Below, one piece after another: positions 4,782 through 5,525 of a DNA stretch of 5,525 nucleotides. The stretch's first letter is position 1. Each line of letters starts with the position of its first letter. A model generated the notes under the pieces. It searched no databases. It was not told the DNA's origin and worked only from the letters and a program-made list of their open reading frames with translations. This stretch comes from CAZSPL01 sp964608735 (GTDB lineage: Bacteria; JAJVIF01; JAPKYR01; CAZSPL01): NCBI GenBank assembly GCA_964608735.1, contig CAZSPL010000231.1:1-5525 (forward strand). The letters run 5' to 3'. The position numbers and the translations under genes are program-made.

Positions 4782-5525
4782 GTGGAAAGCACGAGCAGGG
4801 CGGATAATACCCGCGGGTTCAACCAGGTTGTCCTAATAATCGGGACGGTGATATTCCTCGCCGCCTGCTATCACGCCATAGGGTTCACGTGGGACGACCC
4901 GTTCATCAGTTACCGCTACGCGCGCAACCTCGCCGAGGGGCATGGGCTTGTCTACAACATCGGCGAAAGGGTGGAAGGCTATTCCAACCTGCTGTTCGTG
5001 CTGATATGCGCGTTTATCTATAAAATCGGCATCGGGCGGGGCGAACTCGGGCTTCTGTATTTCGCGAAGATATTCGGCCTGGCATGCGCGCTCGGCTCGG
5101 CGTGGCTCGCATGGCATTTCATGAGGCGGTGGGATTTCAACGCGTCCATCGGCTATGCCCCCCTCGCGCTGTTCGCGCCGTTCATGCTTCTCACCAACGT
5201 GTTCTTCGCCGGGTGGTCGATGGGCGGCATGGAGACGGTATTCTTCCCGCTGCTGCTCATGGCCGCATCGTATATGCTTCTGATTGAAGTCCAGCGCGGT
5301 AAAACATTCAGCCGGTGGATATCGTTCCCGGCATTGTTTTTCTGGCTTGCGGCGTTGACGCGTCCCGAAGGACCGGCCCTCTGGGTCGCGGGGTTGATAG
5401 CAATGTTGTCCGTGAGGAAGAAGTATGAAATCGGATGGCGGCATATCGGGTCTTTCGTGATTACATTCGTAGTGCTGATGCTCGCGTTCATACTTCACCG
5501 GTTCATATATTTCGGGGAGTGGCTT
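4782..5525 (+). CDS. GT-C-type polytopic membrane glycosyltransferase, N-terminal part (cut by window edge)
   Basis: The open frame runs from GTG 4782 to the last base, giving 248 residues with no stop. It shows the hallmarks of a large polyprenyl-phosphate-sugar-dependent glycosyltransferase (ArnT/AftB-like GT-C group). These are a first membrane helix (about 16-35) and an Asp-Asp motif (WDDPFISYRYARNL, Asp38/Asp39) followed by GHGLVYN and GERVEGYSN (61-69). Further on are GGMET (148-152), LTRPEG (192-197), and a Tyr-Phe-Gly-Glu-Trp-Leu end that in relatives continues into a conserved Pro-Asn motif. The acidic pair in the first outer loop is the usual catalytic or metal site in GT-C enzymes. 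Several more helices follow (about 90-110, 123-142, 153-168, 181-209, 222-240). The full enzyme would normally be about twice this length or more. An in-frame TGA at 4764 limits the start; GTG 4782 has no clear ribosome site, and GTG 4848 is a less likely alternative because it falls inside helix one. It probably extends the upstream run of membrane-protein genes, across a 50-base gap. Substrate is unknown. Confidence 0.88.
   Translation, partial: MESTSRADNTRGFNQVVLIIGTVIFLAACYHAIGFTWDDPFISYRYARNLAEGHGLVYNIGERVEGYSNLLFVLICAFIYKIGIGRGELGLLYFAKIFGLACALGSAWLAWHFMRRWDFNASIGYAPLALFAPFMLLTNVFFAGWSMGGMETVFFPLLLMAASYMLLIEVQRGKTFSRWISFPALFFWLAALTRPEGPALWVAGLIAMLSVRKKYEIGWRHIGSFVITFVVLMLAFILHRFIYFGEWL

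Noticed and set aside
4121..4789. The 11-base direct repeat CCCGTGGAAAG at 4121-4131 and 4779-4789, each just ahead of a start codon or containing one.
   Set aside because: A few 11-base matches are expected by chance in a sequence this long, and the surroundings do not extend the match convincingly.
4833..5498. Long minus-strand open frame opposite the GT-C gene.
   Set aside because: Its product is rich in Arg, Glu, His and Pro with no domain, as expected for the complement of a GC-rich membrane-protein gene whose own frame shows clear family motifs.

Overview
The window looks like ordinary chromosomal DNA from a diderm (Gram-negative-type) bacterium of uncertain phylum. The supports are a lipobox lipoprotein whose +2 residue suits outer-membrane sorting, a Sec-secreted small protein, tightly packed genes, and moderately GC-rich coding DNA with a clearly AT-richer gap near the left end. 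Nothing places the phylum. I see no rRNA, tRNA, CRISPR, transposase or phage gene.

Layout, left to right. Bases 1-284 hold no gene I can support. They contain a very stable hairpin whose T-tract lies on the minus-strand side, an AT-rich stretch with clustered CGATA/TATCG inverted repeats, and a plausible extended -10 promoter. A plus-strand pair follows: a family 4 glycosyltransferase (285-1394) and, 14 bases on, a protein of unknown function with two similar cysteine clusters (1409-2302). Convergent to this pair is a two-gene minus-strand operon. Its first gene (3150 down to 2671) encodes a secreted protein with a YbjN-like look, and its second (2667 down to 2338) a DUF3467-family protein. 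They are separated by 3 bases, and the ribosome binding site of the second is formed by the last codons of the first.

Divergent from that operon, after an 84-base promoter gap, is a plus-strand run: a TPR-like lipoprotein (3235-4104), a small DUF5658-like membrane protein (4144-4524, TTG start), a 64-residue two-helix membrane protein (4537-4731), and the N-terminal 248 residues of a polytopic GT-C-type glycosyltransferase that runs off the right edge (from 4782).

The two glycosyltransferases suggest envelope glycan or glycolipid synthesis: a cytosolic nucleotide-sugar enzyme of the MtfB-like type, and a membrane enzyme that would use a polyprenyl-linked sugar at the outer face. No polymerase, flippase or sugar-nucleotide gene is present, so no specific pathway can be named. 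The small membrane proteins and the lipoprotein may be envelope accessories. I found no convincing new biological system. The most distinctive items are the duplicated cysteine motif in the 1409-2302 protein, the coupled DUF3467/secreted-protein pair, the CGATA cluster, and the near-leaderless start of the lipoprotein gene.
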